This document shows, one piece after another, positions 21,813 to 34,502 of a DNA stretch of 64,000 nucleotides (positions are counted from its first letter, which is position 1; every line of letters starts with the position of its first letter). This stretch comes from Camphora micrantha (lineage: Eukaryota; Streptophyta; Magnoliopsida; Laurales; Lauraceae). The stretch covers positions 47,195,122-47,259,121 of the forward strand of contig QPKB01000001.1 of the NCBI GenBank assembly GCA_003546025.1. Direction: 5' to 3'. The translations under genes were made by a program, and so were the position numbers. The notes under the pieces were generated by a model. That model saw only the letters and a program-made list of their open reading frames with translations, was not told the DNA's origin and searched no databases.

Positions 21813-22544
21813 ATGGAGACAGACATTAAAATTAATGAATCTCAATTTGAAGTGAAAGAAGATGATGAAGATATGGATTATGAAAAATCCTTCTTTGATT
21901 TGTTTGAATATAGTTAAAATCTTTCTGATAACAATGCTTCATTAAGGATAAATCTAAATCCTCTTAAAAAAGAATTAACCTCTACAAAAGATCAACTTAG
22001 AACTCAAGAAGTGGTAATAAAAAGATTAGAAATTAAGTTGACTAATTATGAAAACAAACTATCAAATGCTCAAAGTGAAAAAAAAAAAAAAAAAGATTTA
22101 AAGATAGGTTTTGACAAGCTTAAAAAGAAAAATTCAGAATTAAAAGAGGTTAATGAGATTTTAAACAACTTTAAGGGAATTGAAAATGAACTCATAAAAG
22201 TTAAAACAAAAAATTTTACTCATAAAGATCAAGTCACTCAACTTGAAAGGTATAAACAAAAGTTTATCCAAGGTGAAGAAAAATTTGAAAAACTATTTAG
22301 ATCAGGTAAATCTCAAAGAGATAGTAGTGGCCTTGGATATGATAGGTATACTACTCGTCGCCCTAGCACCTCCACAGTACTTGTGAAAGGTGAATCCTCC
22401 TTCTCTTGTACTGACTCATCCTCGCCCAAAATTACTTTTCATTATTGTGGTATTGTAGAACATTTCAGGTTGAAAGAGCTAATGAAGACTAGAAGGTCAT
22501 TTGGAAAGCTAAAGCTTGATTCATTAGTTAAATATTCTAAGTGA
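21813..22544 (+). pseudogene. gag remnant of a SIRE-type copia element
   Basis: The ATG at 21813 opens an acidic N-terminal segment, broken by a TAA at about 21915-21917. The same frame then runs open to 22544: a long coiled coil (about 21920-22300), a Ser-rich linker and a degenerate zinc-knuckle region with FHYCGIVEHFRLKELM (about 22436-22490), in which the expected Cys/His pattern is lost. This order is typical of SIRE gag C-termini. Pol is absent. LTR-like sequence flanks it on both sides, so it is probably a deleted or non-autonomous element. Confidence 0.6.
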
Positions 22545-23159
22545 GCTTTGATTTCCACATCATATGTGACATGCTTTGATCAAATTACTAGTAAATCTAT
22601 TTTAGTATGATAACTATATTTTGTTGAATCCTTAACATGAAAATCATTTTGAATTGACTTTAGTATTTTGGATTCTTCACTTTGATTAACACCAAGTTAG
22701 TTTCAAATTTTCTTTTCTTCGAATCATGCTTTGCCAACACCTTTGAAATCTTTTGTAGTATGATATTTACACTTGGTTGAATCTCTAGCTAGTTGTTTTC
22801 CATATCTTGAAATACATAGTTAAACTAATTTATTTTTGGAAACAACAAGCTCATAAATCACATGTTTAGTTTTCAAATTCCACGTAACTTGTGAGCCATT
22901 GATAATCATATCATTAGAAAGTTATTTTTGAAATACATGTGATTAGTATTTCACTTCAATCAAGTCTTTTTGTGATTTAAATTTTTAAATAATTTAGGAA
23001 TACATTTAGGAGCTTCCATTTTAGATTTTATTGAAGGCATCATACATACACCAATGAGCTTATATATTTGCATCCATAGAGTGTATGTGTTGAGTTGTAT
23101 TTTCACTTTCATATCAGCCTGTTCTATGGGCATTGTATTGAGTTTACATTGTATATCTT

Positions 23160-23600
23160 TTTGTGTATTTTAGAAACATTTTAGGGAGAATAGTCATAGG
23201 ATTGTAAAGGTTATTGCTTAGCCTAGAAAAGCATATTGTAAGACTATTGTTTAACCTAGAAAAGAATAGTATTAACATTATTGCATAGCTTATTGAAAAG
23301 CATATCGTAAATGTTATTACTTAGCCTATTGAAAAGCATAAATTGATAGTGGAATCCCGGTGGGTGTGAATGAACACAAGCCGGGAGTGGATGTAGGCAA
23401 CTGGTCAAATCACTATGCATAGTTGTGTTATAATGAATGCTTGTGGTGATTGTTTATTTAGATAGTTTCCACACTTTATTTGTTGCATAATGATCACTTG
23501 TGCCTAATTATTTTAAAGAAGTTAAAAGTTGGCATAATTGGCTAAAATTTAACCTTTGATCTTTTGATTCTATTTGTGCTTTTCATGGACGACCTTTGCA
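23160..23600 (+). mobile_element. 3' LTR region of the SIRE-type remnant with short tandem repeats
   Basis: 23362-23580 repeats 21445-21690. Upstream, 23210-23345 holds three or four imperfect copies of a roughly 33-45-bp unit around TTGCTTAGCCTAGAAAAGCA. A GTGGAATCCCGGTGGGTGTG word precedes the shared part, as in SIRE LTRs. The LTR start is not defined. Confidence 0.5.
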
Positions 23601-23763
23601 ACTACGGATAGTGTGATGGCCCACTTTCCATCGTGTGATCTCTGCTGCTCTATTCCAGCACTAATATGCAATGATTATGGGCTCCTAAGATTCATTCGAT
23701 CCGATGAATCTCCCTCAATGGATCTGATCCTTCGTTGATTGCGTGCGACAGCCCTAGCCTTGC

Positions 23764-24308
23764 TTTGATACCAATTGTTGGGGAATTAATTAGGCGAAAT
23801 ACGTATGATCAATCGCAACCATAAGCAATCACATGACACAAGAGATTTATGTGGTTGGGCCACCAGGGTTTCACTATATGCAGAAATTGGGCAACTCGTT
23901 TTAAGGATTCTTCCAAACCCTCTAACACTTAGCTTGCTCTCTCCCCACATGTCTCAATTTCGCTCTCACATCTACCCTCTTCCGTGGTTAGGAACCACGG
24001 GAGAGAGTTCTCTCACTCTGAGTCTAGGGTTATTGATTACATCAATATATAATCTCTTCTTTCTTGCCCCCAAGAGAGCCTTAATACAATGATCAAAATA
24101 CCCTTGACCCTTAACTTGGTCATTGGTCAATCCAATGAACCAATCCGGTCTAACCAGAATACAAAACATAAACCCAGTAAGGTGCGGCCAAACATTATTT
24201 CTCATTTTTTTATTCCGTGGAAATACGAAAATGTTCCTAAAGAAGGATGCCAAACGGGCCTAAGTGGCGGCCAAGAGAAACTAAAACGTTTTTTAGAAGT
24301 TTGTAACA
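23764..24308 (-). mobile_element. Copia-type LTR with adjacent primer-binding site
   Basis: On the minus strand an LTR ending CCCCAACA (terminal base at 23776) is followed by ATTGGTATCAAAGCAAGG, a tRNA-iMet-type primer site (about 23758-23775). The far end is probably TGTTACAAACTTC, placed at 24308. Internal sequence on the low side stops near 23580 where the SIRE remnant begins, so only the LTR and a short 5' internal piece survive. Confidence 0.5.
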
Positions 24309-24316
24309 TGGAAAAA

Positions 24317-24824
24317 GAAGTAACTGGGGGTGCACATGGGCGGTTCAGATCGGTTTAGAAGGGAAACCATGAACCAAACCGATCCCATCAGTTTTCTATT
24401 TTCCCAAACCGAACCGAACCGAACAACCGCCTATGTGCTCAAACCGAACCGAACAAAACCGAAAGGAATCAGTTCGGTTCGGTTACAGTTTTTTTTTTTA
24501 ATATATATAATTTTTTTCATAAAAAAAATGGCAATTCAATTGGTGAGAGACGTTGGACTTCAAGTAACGGAGTGAGGGTTTGAGTCTTCTTCAAGTAATT
24601 TTTCATATTCCTTTATATATTTTATAAAAAAAATATATTTATATAATTGGTTCGGTTCGATTTGGTTTGAGCGGTTTAACCGCACCTTCAAACCGAACGG
24701 AACGAAACGGCTTGAAGGAAATCCGAACCGTGACCGAACCTATCTACTACAAAACTGATCTGAACTGCCCGGTCCAGATCAATTTAGCGGTTTAGTGGTT
24801 TTTTTGTGCACCCCTAGAAGTAAC
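24317..24824. mobile_element. hAT-type MITE, 492 bp, with 8-bp target-site duplication
   Basis: The element spans 24325-24816. Its ends are TGGGGGTGCACA and the reverse complement of TAGGGGTGCACA, and GAAGTAAC occurs on both sides (24317-24324 and 24817-24824), a perfect 8-bp duplication as expected for hAT. Subterminal AACCGAACCGAACC tracts on the left face GGTTCGGTTCG and AACCGAACGG sequence on the right. There is no transposase. Confidence 0.92.
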
Positions 24825-26587
24825 CGAATGGCAATGGTGACGAGTTAAGTAATCGCATGTGAGAGTAATATAACCATAATGAGAGCAGGTCAAAATAATT
24901 GGGCTGGGTCAAAATCAAATTAGATTGAGAGAGGTTGAAATCAGTTTCTTTCATGTATTATATTATTATTATTGATTGATTATATTATACAAATCATTTA
25001 TATTCAAATGCTTACACAATGGATTTTTAAATCACTCAATTTATGTGTTTCTTATTTATTAATATTTAATTTGGATACTGATTTTAACTTATTATGCAGT
25101 TTCAAAAACTGGCGATTACAAGGGCTTGTCTGTTGCCATGTGTGTGAATGTAAAGATTTGGTCCTTTAATCAGGTGAAGCACATTGAGGCTGAAGAAAAC
25201 GGCTAAAAACTAGGCTGGCTAGTCTCTATTAATAAGGCCACCCCTATTTTAAAACAGCCAAATGAAATGGCCCCCACTTTCGTATTGTCCTGGATCATAA
25301 TAAATGCTAAAAAAACAAGCAACTGACACTATTCCTGTAATAGTAATTGAACTCACGCTGTTTGCATGAAGGGCTTTCTTGGAGGAAATGAAATTCCCAT
25401 TAAAAAAGGAAACAGGAGCAGGTATAGAACATCAAGAATTTCAAACACCCCGAACTTGTTAATATGTAATTTGGCAATGCTAATTTTAAAATCATAAAAA
25501 GTTTCTTAAAATTTGGAGGATTGTTTGATTCTTTCTGATTTTTTATGATATCCAGAATTCAACAAAACAGGGACTAAAGATGAATTTCAAATCTCGATAA
25601 AGTAAACTCTGGTCAAAGACTAAAAATCATTTTTCTAACTATAAAATAAAATCTTTACCAAAAAAACTACAAAATAAAATGGATCCCATGAAATAAACCC
25701 TGCTATTTACTACCAATAAGAATCATTACTTTAATTAGCTAAATTCTAAGTAAAAAGATTAGAACTCTACAGTAAGACAGACTATTGAAATCCAAACCAT
25801 TAAAAATAAATCACATAAAGTAAACGGTGATATTATCAAATTTTAAATCAATTTAAGTTTATTCCACGATAAATTAATATATATATATATATTATATGAA
25901 AAGTCAATTCCGAACATAGTCATTGTCACAATCCCATGCATAGTCATTGTCGAACTATTGATAGAAAACTCCAAGTGACATAAAAAATCAAAGATATCCC
26001 ATATAGCTAGAGGAGTTAATTTTTTAACAGTTCACATTTCAAAAATTGGGCCTCATTACGAAGTCCCACTCTTTCATCAAAATCAGGATATCTTTATGTA
26101 AAAGCATCCGAAGACCCAGAGTCTCCTAAGAATAGTCCCAAGTCCCAACTGAATCAAAAGTGGGTCCCAATATATAGATAAATCCCCCTACCGTTTCTTT
26201 ATTATTATCATGATTTTCATCAAATGGTGAATCCAACTGTGAGGAAAATTCTTATTGACCTAAATTTAGGGCACCCATGTACCTTGTGCATGTCTATTCC
26301 CTTTGTGGGTTTCACACTTCTAACTTTATTTACCCAAAAAAACTTGGTAATTTCTCTCTTACCCAAAAAAAAACATCAGGAATTTGACCCCTATCAATAC
26401 TCCCAACTGAATCAAAAGTGGATCCCAAATTCCCAATAGATGAACCACCACCTCCTCCTCCTCCTTTATTATTATTTAATCGTAACCGTTAAAAGCATAC
26501 CCGACCTTTTCAGTTTTCACAGATCACCTGCCATATTTAGTTGCGTTCCAGATTTCTTCCTCACTGCATCACAAGAGAGAGAGAGAG
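24825..26587. other. Intergenic and upstream region of the transporter gene
   Basis: AT-rich, no ORF of note. A 28-bp direct repeat (TCCCAACTGAATCAAAAG plus following bases) occurs at 26143-26170 and 26401-26428 with one mismatch. TATATAGATAAA at about 26170-26181 is a possible TATA box. The last 25 bp before the ATG are a GA-rich leader. Confidence 0.4.
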
Positions 26588-29500
26588 ATGGAGGAAGGGG
26601 GAAGAAGAGGGGTCTCCTCGTTCTCGAGCTTGCGAGCCTATGGTCGAGCCTTGGCGCAGACGCCGAAGAGGCTGGCTCGGAGGGCTGGTTCAGTGTCCAC
26701 AACGTTCGAGGAGATGCACCGGGCCCGAGCCCGGTCTGGTTCAGACATGAGAAGGACCTTGAAGTGGTTGGACCTGGTGGGGCTGGGTCTGGGTGGGATG
26801 GTCGGGGCAGGTGTGTTCGTGACCACTGGCCGGGCTGCGAGGGTCCTTGCGGGGCCCGCAGTGGTGTTATCGTACGCCGTGGCGGGGCTCTGCGCGCTCC
26901 TCTCGGCCTTCTGCTACACCGAGTTCGCTGTCGACATGCCTGTCGCTGGGGGCGCTTTTAGCTACCTCAGGGTCACTTTCGGTGCGCACCTTAGCACGCT
27001 ATCATCTTCTTCTTCCTCTTCATCGTCCTCACTTGGAAATGCGTTTTCTCGAAATTTGTGAACAAAGATTGAAGAAATGGAGTCTCTTCTCATTCGTTTT
27101 CGCTCATTCTTCTCTACTTCCTCCCTTAGAAATGGGGTTTACATGATTTTTGGGATGATTGAAGACATGGGTCTTCTTTAAAACTGTGTTTTCTCTCTCC
27201 GTGTGGAACGGTGATTTTTGGAATGGATTATCTGAGAAAAATCTGATTTCTTTTTATGAAATGGTTTCATTTTTCCTTTTGAGGAAATGGGTTTTCTTGT
27301 AACTCTCTTTCTCTATCACTTAATCCTTTTCACTTTGGTTTGCAGTGAAGTTTGCATGTCTCTCTGTGTATCCGAAATGGGTTTTCTGAATACTCTGGTT
27401 TTTGCGACACTCTGTTTCTTTCTACGAAATGGGTTTTATGAAAAAGATGTTTTTAAGATGAAATGGGTTTCTATTTTCGTTTGAGAAAAATGGACTTTCT
27501 TCTCATAATACTCTTTCATTATCAGTCCAATGCTTCTTTTTTTTTTTTTTTTCTTTTTTTCTTTTTTGAGGAAATGGTTCATTTGATTTTAACATCTTCA
27601 TTTCATAATGGTTTGCAGGTGAATTCGCAGCTTTTATTACAGGGGCGAATCTCGTAATGGAGTATGTTTTATCTAACGCAGCAGTGTCAAGAAGCTTCAC
27701 AGCATATTTAGGAGCAGCAATCGGAATCTCAACCACAGAGAGATGGAGAATAACAATATCAGGTTTACCACATGGATTCAATCAGTTAGACCTTCTCGCT
27801 GTTGGTGTCGTCTTGATTATCTCTCTCTGTATCTGCTATAGGTATCATTTCCTTTCCAGTATTTTTCTTCAAACCTGAATTTCTCCCAATCTCTCTCCTA
27901 ATTTGGTATTAATCTGAAGTGAGTTCCCACTAATTTCACCATTCTGCAATATTGTCTCTTTTTCCTGTTTCTAATGGATCTATTCTTATTTCGGAATTTT
28001 GTCCCAGTACCAAGCAGAGCTCGGTGTTTAACATGGTGCTGACAGCACTTCATCTGGGCTTCATCATCTTCATTATATTGCTTGGTTTCTGGAGAGGAGA
28101 TTGGAAGAACATGGTCGAGCCCTCGAATCCAAAGAGCCCAGGTGGGTTCTTCCCCTACGGCGTTGGTGGGGTTTTCAATGGCGCTGCGATGGTGTATCTG
28201 AGCTATATAGGGTACGACGCGGTGTCGACGATGGCGGAGGAGGTGCGGAATCCGGCGACGGACATCCCTATCGGCGTCTCTGGTTCGGTGGTGGTGGTGA
28301 CGATCCTCTACTGCTTGATGGCCGTGTCCATGTCCAAGCTCGTTCCTTACGATGCGGTGAGAGAAAAAAAAAACCACAAAAGAAGGTCCTTTCAGTGATA
28401 TTTATCTTTCTGTGTTTCAAGTGATGGCCCACCATGATGACATGGAATAATCATAGCTGTTGATATTGACAAGTGGCCAATGGTCTAAATAGGCGATGGA
28501 ACGGGAAATGAGGAGATACTATTTTATCAAATCCACTTTGGCAAATCTTGTAAAATCTCTATCTTTCCAACAAAGCAATTGAAAGAGTGACTCTAACTGC
28601 ATAAGATTTTATAAAGGTGGCGAATGTAGATTTGATGAAACAGTATTTTCTTGGTGGAACTCAACCATGGGAGCCTTATGTTGAAATTTGAACCATTCAG
28701 AACAAATGATCTCCAGGTGCTTGGGGCAAACCTTAAAGTTATGTCAATCTGAGCCATTGGATTGACGGTCTGATAAAAAAAAATGTGAAGATACAAATAT
28801 ATATCGGATTGTGTTAATTATGTTTTTTTTTTTCCTCTTTATATTAGACAGTCGCTCCAGCAGTGGAAAAATATCCGAAAAAACATCCAAAGTAAATTTT
28901 GAGAATGCACCGTATATCTAAAGGGTGTTTATTTTGACGGTTTGGATTTCAATGGGCGTGCCCCGGTGCGCAAGTTACACTCTAACTCATAATTTCTCTA
29001 GTTTATAAATCCTCAGAGGATCAGGATTCCCGGCAAAATTAGGCAGTGGGGCTCACTTATCAAAACATGCAAAAAAGTCAGAGACGCCCCACCATCAGAT
29101 TGATCAAGATTTTGTGTGATTCTTATTGTTTAAACCTGAAATTGATGGTGGGGGTAGCTCTAGCTGGATTGAGTTTTAGCCTTTTTATAGATGGGGACGT
29201 TAAGCACTCTTGGATGATTTCATGGTTGCAAAATTCTCTGAGTTGACTATTGACTTTCTTGAGTCATCACGTTTTGACAAAATACCAAATAAAAAATAAA
29301 AATAGCAAAGACTCGGCCGAGTCATCTTGTTTTAATAAATTATTTGTATTCTGAGCCATTTGTTAAGTAAATCTAATTTTAAAAAATTAAAGTTAATTTA
29401 TAAGTAATTATGCATGGGGTTTCGATTCCGACAATTTAAAAAAAGATGAGTAGAATGTAATTTGAAAGAAATTATGTAATATAAAATATTTTCTCTTTTA

Positions 29501-32500
29501 TTCTCCTTATTGAAGTACTTTTCTTTTCATATATATATTTATAATATATTTATATAAATTGATTAGTTTGAATTAACTATCATGAATGTATGCAAATATG
29601 TTTGTATTTTATAAATAATAAATTCTTGAGGATTTTACGAGTAAAAGCCCCATAGGATCCGTACTACTGATGAGGTCCCAGTAGCACTATATAGATGGGA
29701 GGGGTCCTCTGGATGCATTTTTGTCTCTCTTTTTTGTCATTTAGCGATATGGTCGATGTCGACCATTCTGTGGTGGTTGCTCTCGGTTTGTAGAGCCCAA
29801 TAGAAAGTGAGTTTTTCTCTCTTGGTTGCAAGCGATGCTCCAGAGAGCAGTGGATGCGGTGGATGGAGCCAGGGGAGGCATGGAGAGGGAGGATACGAAT
29901 GAATGGAGGGCGGCGAGCATGTTGTCGTCTTCGTCGTCGTCGGAGGATCGCCATGGAGGGAGTGGAAGAGGGGTAGAGGGGAGACGAAGGCGAGGTTGTA
30001 GGCGGAGACCAGGAAGAGGGCCTGGGCCTGGAAGTGGAGGGTTAGGGAGGGGAGGGGGGCCAGGGACCTGCAAACCTAATAAGAGTGAGAGGAGGTGAGG
30101 GCGGAGCATCGGCAAATGGACCTGCAGATTCAGCGTTAATGTTTTTTTTTTATTCTCTCGATATGATCGATAGTGACCATTTTGTTGTGTTAAGCAAATA
30201 AGGCAGTCTCATATTGACATAATGATCGATATCGATCATTAAAGATGGTCGACATCGACCATATCTCTAAACGACAAAAAAAATATAATAATAATAAAAA
30301 TATAAAAACGCACCTTGAGGACCTTATCCTTCTACGTCGTTGTGTTGCTGGCACCTTGGGAGTGGTATGGGCCCTATAGGGATTTGTAAAATAAATTCAT
30401 CTAAATTCTTTTTAGATATATTAAAAATTATATTCATAAAAAACCACTCTTCCGAGTCAGGCATTGATTGATTCCATCCAAGTCATTTCTTTTTTATCAG
30501 ACGAGTCTCGAATTTTTCAACCTCAGTTGAATGCAGAGGGTTTGACCATTGCGAACATTTTTGCTGGAGGATGGCAATTAAATGGCAAAGATGATTCCGA
30601 GAGAGAAATAGGACCACTTGGGAAGAATCAAAGGTGGCCCAAAAATGCCCTTTCGCTATAGTTATCTTCTTCATGTCAGGTCACTGTCAATCCTAACCCA
30701 TATGTACAGATTTATGGTTCCACAGGCCCACCAAAAAAATGAAAAAATGCCCAAGTGTCCTCTCTAGAAAATGAGTTGAGTGGCTAGTGGCTACTGTCCA
30801 TTGATCCGTGCCCAGGGTAGAATTCTGGCGTGATCTTGAATTTCTAATTTTATAAATTTTAAAGATCATAATTTTGATTAGAGTGGAATTTTACTTTACT
30901 ATATACAATCTCCATGCAGTTTGAATCGCTTTAAGATTTAAAATCAGTGTCCATGCGTGCCAGTAGGAGTGGTCCACGCTTTGAATTGGCACAGCAGTTG
31001 TATCCATCTATTAAATTATTAGGCGTACTTGCAGAGTAGAGTGGTCCCTACTCCCTAGGTTATCTAATGTGTATTCCCGTGGGACCCATTGACATTGATA
31101 GTTGGGTTGGGACTATTAAGACAAAAAATGGGATTTGTGGCATGGTTAATCTTTCTCTTTCATGCAATCATGACAAAAAGAAGGATTTTATGTTATGAAT
31201 CCAAAGATTAAGGGTGGAATCCATCCTCCAACCGATATTGTTGTAATTGCAGGGATTTGAACCCTGGTTGCCGGCTGCAACCCAGGTGTCCTTATTTGAC
31301 CAGACGACAATGCTGGATTTTTTAAATTGCTCATATTTCACGTGTTCTCACAATTTCTTGTGTAGATGAGATACCACTTTTCAACATTTTTTGTGTGGAC
31401 TGCGTAAATGCATTGAGGGACCTTGATCGTTTGAAAAAAAAAAAAAATGGAAGTGAGCATACTTTTGCTTTCCTCAAATAATGATTTTTTTTTTTTTTTT
31501 TTCTCCACAAAAAGGGAAGTGCACAAATGTACCTTTGGGTAAACTTTGGGTTGAGTTTACGTACCCTCCTTTGGGCTGATAATGTTCGAGCCCCTCTCGT
31601 TATAGGGTAGCCCTGCAGACTGCAGTGCCTTGAGGTCTATCCCTTGGATTCTTGTTCATCATAAAAAGTAGTGATAGTTTGTCCTTTTGTGTCTGAGTTG
31701 CTAGCCAAGCAATATAAATTTTTTTAACCTTTGTTGTGACAGATTGATGTGGAGGCCCCTTTCTCTGCAGCATTTAGAGGATCCAAACAGTGGGGTTGGG
31801 TGTCGAATGTTGTTGGGGTGGGAGCTAGCTTTGGGATACTGACATCACTGATGGTGTCTATGCTGGGACAGGCACGCTACCTCTGCGTCATTGGCCGTTC
31901 CAATGTTGTCCCTAGATGGTTTGCTAAGGTGCACCCCAAGACTGCCACTCCTGTCAACGCCTCTGCCTTCCTCGGTATGTGGTGCAAATTTGAACATTTT
32001 TTTTTCTTGCTAATCCACATAATTGATGGAGGTTCTGCCATTGTTCTCTGATTGAAGATCTCCGTTAACCAGATTGAGAAATGGTTGTCATTTTTTAGCA
32101 TGTTATGCAATTCCCTCTTATTTTTTTGATTTCAGAAGTTAGAACTTTTTTTTTTTTTTCCTTCTATAGGAAGATGGTTAGGACCATAGTTACCTAGTTA
32201 GTTCGTTGATGAGGCCTTCGAACTCTGAATAGTTCATTTCGAATAATTCGCAGTTTGATTAACGAACTTGAATCGAACTAGTCTCATGTAGTTCTCTACA
32301 ATGAGTCCAGTTGTGGTGCTTATCTGAAAGTGCCCACCTGGAAATCCAAGCAATTCAAAAGCATGGCTCCCCTATCTATTAGCGCTAATCCAATTCTAAC
32401 TCCAATCAAAGTGGCACCTTAAGATTGCTTACCAGTAAAACATGAAGTTTTACTTTGATTTTTATTTGCACACAATCAATCTTTGTGGGCCCAACTCTAA

Positions 32501-34036
32501 TTAGTAAAATCTCACCATAGTAAATGTAAAGAACAATTATCTTTGGTGATTTGGATTTTAGATGTGGGCACTAGTGATTGCCTAAACATGGACTTTAATG
32601 TATTAGTTCATTGAACTTGTTGAACTCGAACTGCGAGTAGACGATTTGAGATGCAAGTCAAATGAACCTACTCCATCGAATTCATTTATCCAGCAAAGAC
32701 TCGAATTACGAATGGCGAATTCGAATGAGAATTAATCGAATTGCGAACTAGGTAACTATGGTTAGGACTTGTGGATACAACTTATTTTATAGTTCGACTT
32801 AATGGTAGATCTCTTTAAGCCAGTACCAGATTGATAGGATAAAGCTTGACCATGATGTTATGCAATTTTTGACCATATATATAGTGATTGAATATCTCAT
32901 CCTATTTTATTAGCTAACAGTAATTAACACAAATTCAGCCAATTGTTACAAGGAACTTGGGAGATAATGTAAAACTGATAGGTGTAGAAGCAATGGTAGG
33001 TTGAGGATCTCTATCACATAAATTTGGCCCTAAGAAGGAATAGTACCCATGATTGGAGGTCAGTGGACTAATTTTGAGGATGATCCCATCATTTTCACCA
33101 ACAGCCTTGATTTCAGTAGTAATCAGTAATCAATCACTTTGGAAGAAATCAGTTTTTCTTTTTTTATTATTATTGGTAATGTAACTTGAACCCACAATCT
33201 CAAGGTAGCAGTGATGAGCACCTTCCACTAACCATTTCATGTAACTTCTCTTCTATTTCCTTTTATCAATGAGTAAAGATTGTCATCATCATCGTCAAAG
33301 CATTGTATCGACGAGTAAAGATTTTGTATGAATTTTATTCTATGCACATGACAATTTAGTGAACTTGAATGAATGGCCAGTGGTTTGACTTAGAAATGGA
33401 ATTGACAACTTAGCGTCCTTAATCACATTTGTTTATTGGTTTTGAGTTTCTGATGTTCACTTGTTTACAGGACTATTCACGGCAGCAATTGCACTCTTCA
33501 CAGAGCTTGATGTCCTTCTAAACCTTGTATCAATCGGAACTCTCTTCGTCTTCTACATGGTAGCCAATGCTGTCGTTTACCGCCGCTATGTTAGTGTTGG
33601 AACAACTAATCCATGGCCTACAGCCACATTCCTCATATCCATCTCCCTTACCTCAGTAATCTTCACTTTTCTGTGGCAATTTGTTGCACCCGGCAAGGTG
33701 AAAGTGCTCATGCTATGTGCCTGCACTTTAGTTGCAGTTGTGATCCTTCAAATGTTTCATTACTTTGTACAACAAACTCGGAAACCCGAGTTTTGGGGAG
33801 TGCCGCTAATGCCATGGATACCAGCAATTTCCATCTTTCTGAATATCTTCTTGTTAGGCTCTCTTGACGGGCCTTCCTATATCCGATTTGGGTTCTTCTC
33901 AGCACTTGCCGTTCTTGTTTATGTTCTATACAGTGTGCATTCCAGCTTTGATGCTGAGGAAGATGGCCTTCTTCATAAAAATGGGGATGTCAGTATCCGC
34001 TCTGGGGAAGCTGATAATGGAAGCTTGAAGGTGTAA
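26588..34036 (+). CDS. CAT6-like: Cationic amino acid transporter (CAT6/CAT7 type), 5 exons
   Basis: The coding sequence joins 26588-26981, 27619-27841, 28008-28356, 31743-31974 and 33471-34036 (1764 nt, 587 aa). Every intron is GT-AG and all phases match. It is an APC-superfamily permease expected to carry cationic or other amino acids across a cell membrane by proton coupling. A Ser/Arg-rich cytosolic N-terminus precedes the first membrane segment with GLGLGGMVGAGVFVTTG (65-81). YTEFAV and GGAFSY follow (110-126), then AMVYLSYIGYDAVSTMAEEV in exon 3 and GASFGILTSLMVSMLGQARY in exon 4 (349-368). The C-terminal half has further hydrophobic segments and a short acidic tail. Length and the MRRTLKW/VSRSFTAYLG wording match the Arabidopsis CAT6/CAT7 clade; the clade call is from memory. 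No lesion is seen. Introns 3 (3386 bp) and 4 (1496 bp) hold transposons. Confidence 0.93.
28512..28650. repeat. Hairpin MITE-like inverted repeat in CAT intron 3
   Basis: Arm 28512-28558 pairs with the complement of 28603-28650: GATACTATTTTATCAAATC against GATTTGATGAAACAGTATT, roughly 80% by eye, with a 44-bp loop. No coding sequence. Confidence 0.65.
29703..30323. mobile_element. Inverted-repeat element with GC-rich cargo in CAT intron 3
   Basis: The left end (29703-29765) has GGTCCTC, then GCATTTTTGTCT, TTTTTTGTCATTTAGCGATA and GGTCGATGTCGACCA. The right end (30246-30323) mirrors it in the same order: GGTCCTC, GTGCGTTTTT, TTTTTTGTCGTTTAGAGATA, GGTCGATGTCGACCA. Between them 29826-30098 is strikingly GC-rich and open (90 codons, Gly/Arg-rich C-terminal half) within an AT-rich intron, like captured host sequence in a Pack-type element. 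I cannot identify the source gene, and no target-site duplication was seen. Confidence 0.6.
32177..32768. mobile_element. hAT-type MITE, 576 bp, in CAT intron 4
   Basis: The element spans 32185-32760. Terminal inverted repeats are CATAGTTACCTAGTT and its complement AACTAGGTAACTATG. GTTAGGAC flanks both sides (32177-32184 and 32761-32768), a perfect 8-bp target-site duplication. The interior is rich in TTCGAA/GAATTCG words and has no ORF. It lies in transcribed intron sequence. Confidence 0.92.
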
Positions 34037-34502
34037 AGATCCTTCTTTTTGTTCCTTTTTTCCCTTCCGTTTTTTTCCTGTTCATGGATTGTGGAAAGGT
34101 TGGGAAGAAAAAGGAAATGATTTACAGAACTGATATACTTGTAACTTAGTTGGCATTTGGGTGGGTTTTATGCTGCTTAGTTAGGTAAAATCCATCAGCA
34201 CCAAAAATGTTGCCTAGATCTAAGATGATCTTACTACATAATGACAAAAAAAAAAAAGGAAATTGAATGATTCGCATGTTTTTTTTTTAAATTAATTCTT
34301 CTATATTCTATAGAGATGATACCATGAGAGACCTCATTCATCTAAAAGTGAAGATCAGGCCCCATTGTAAGGATATCAAAACTGATTAATGAAGCTTTGA
34401 TTGATGGAAATAATATGAGGGATTCTGATCCTAACTACTTTGGAACCTCTCAAATTCCTATTAAATAGCTCTTATTGGGATTTCTGAAATGCTGATGCTA
34501 GA
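34037..34502. other. 3' flank of the transporter gene
   Basis: Pyrimidine-rich after the stop, then AT-rich. No canonical AATAAA is obvious. TGATATACTTGTAAC near 34131 could lie close to the transcript end. Confidence 0.35.

Noticed and set aside
24480..24540. T and A tracts near 24490-24530 as a promoter or terminator
   Set aside because: They lie inside the hAT MITE and have no adjacent gene.
29741..30115. 124-codon minus-strand Pro/Leu-rich ORF
   Set aside because: Shadow of the GC-rich cargo stretch; low complexity. I kept only the description of the cargo itself.
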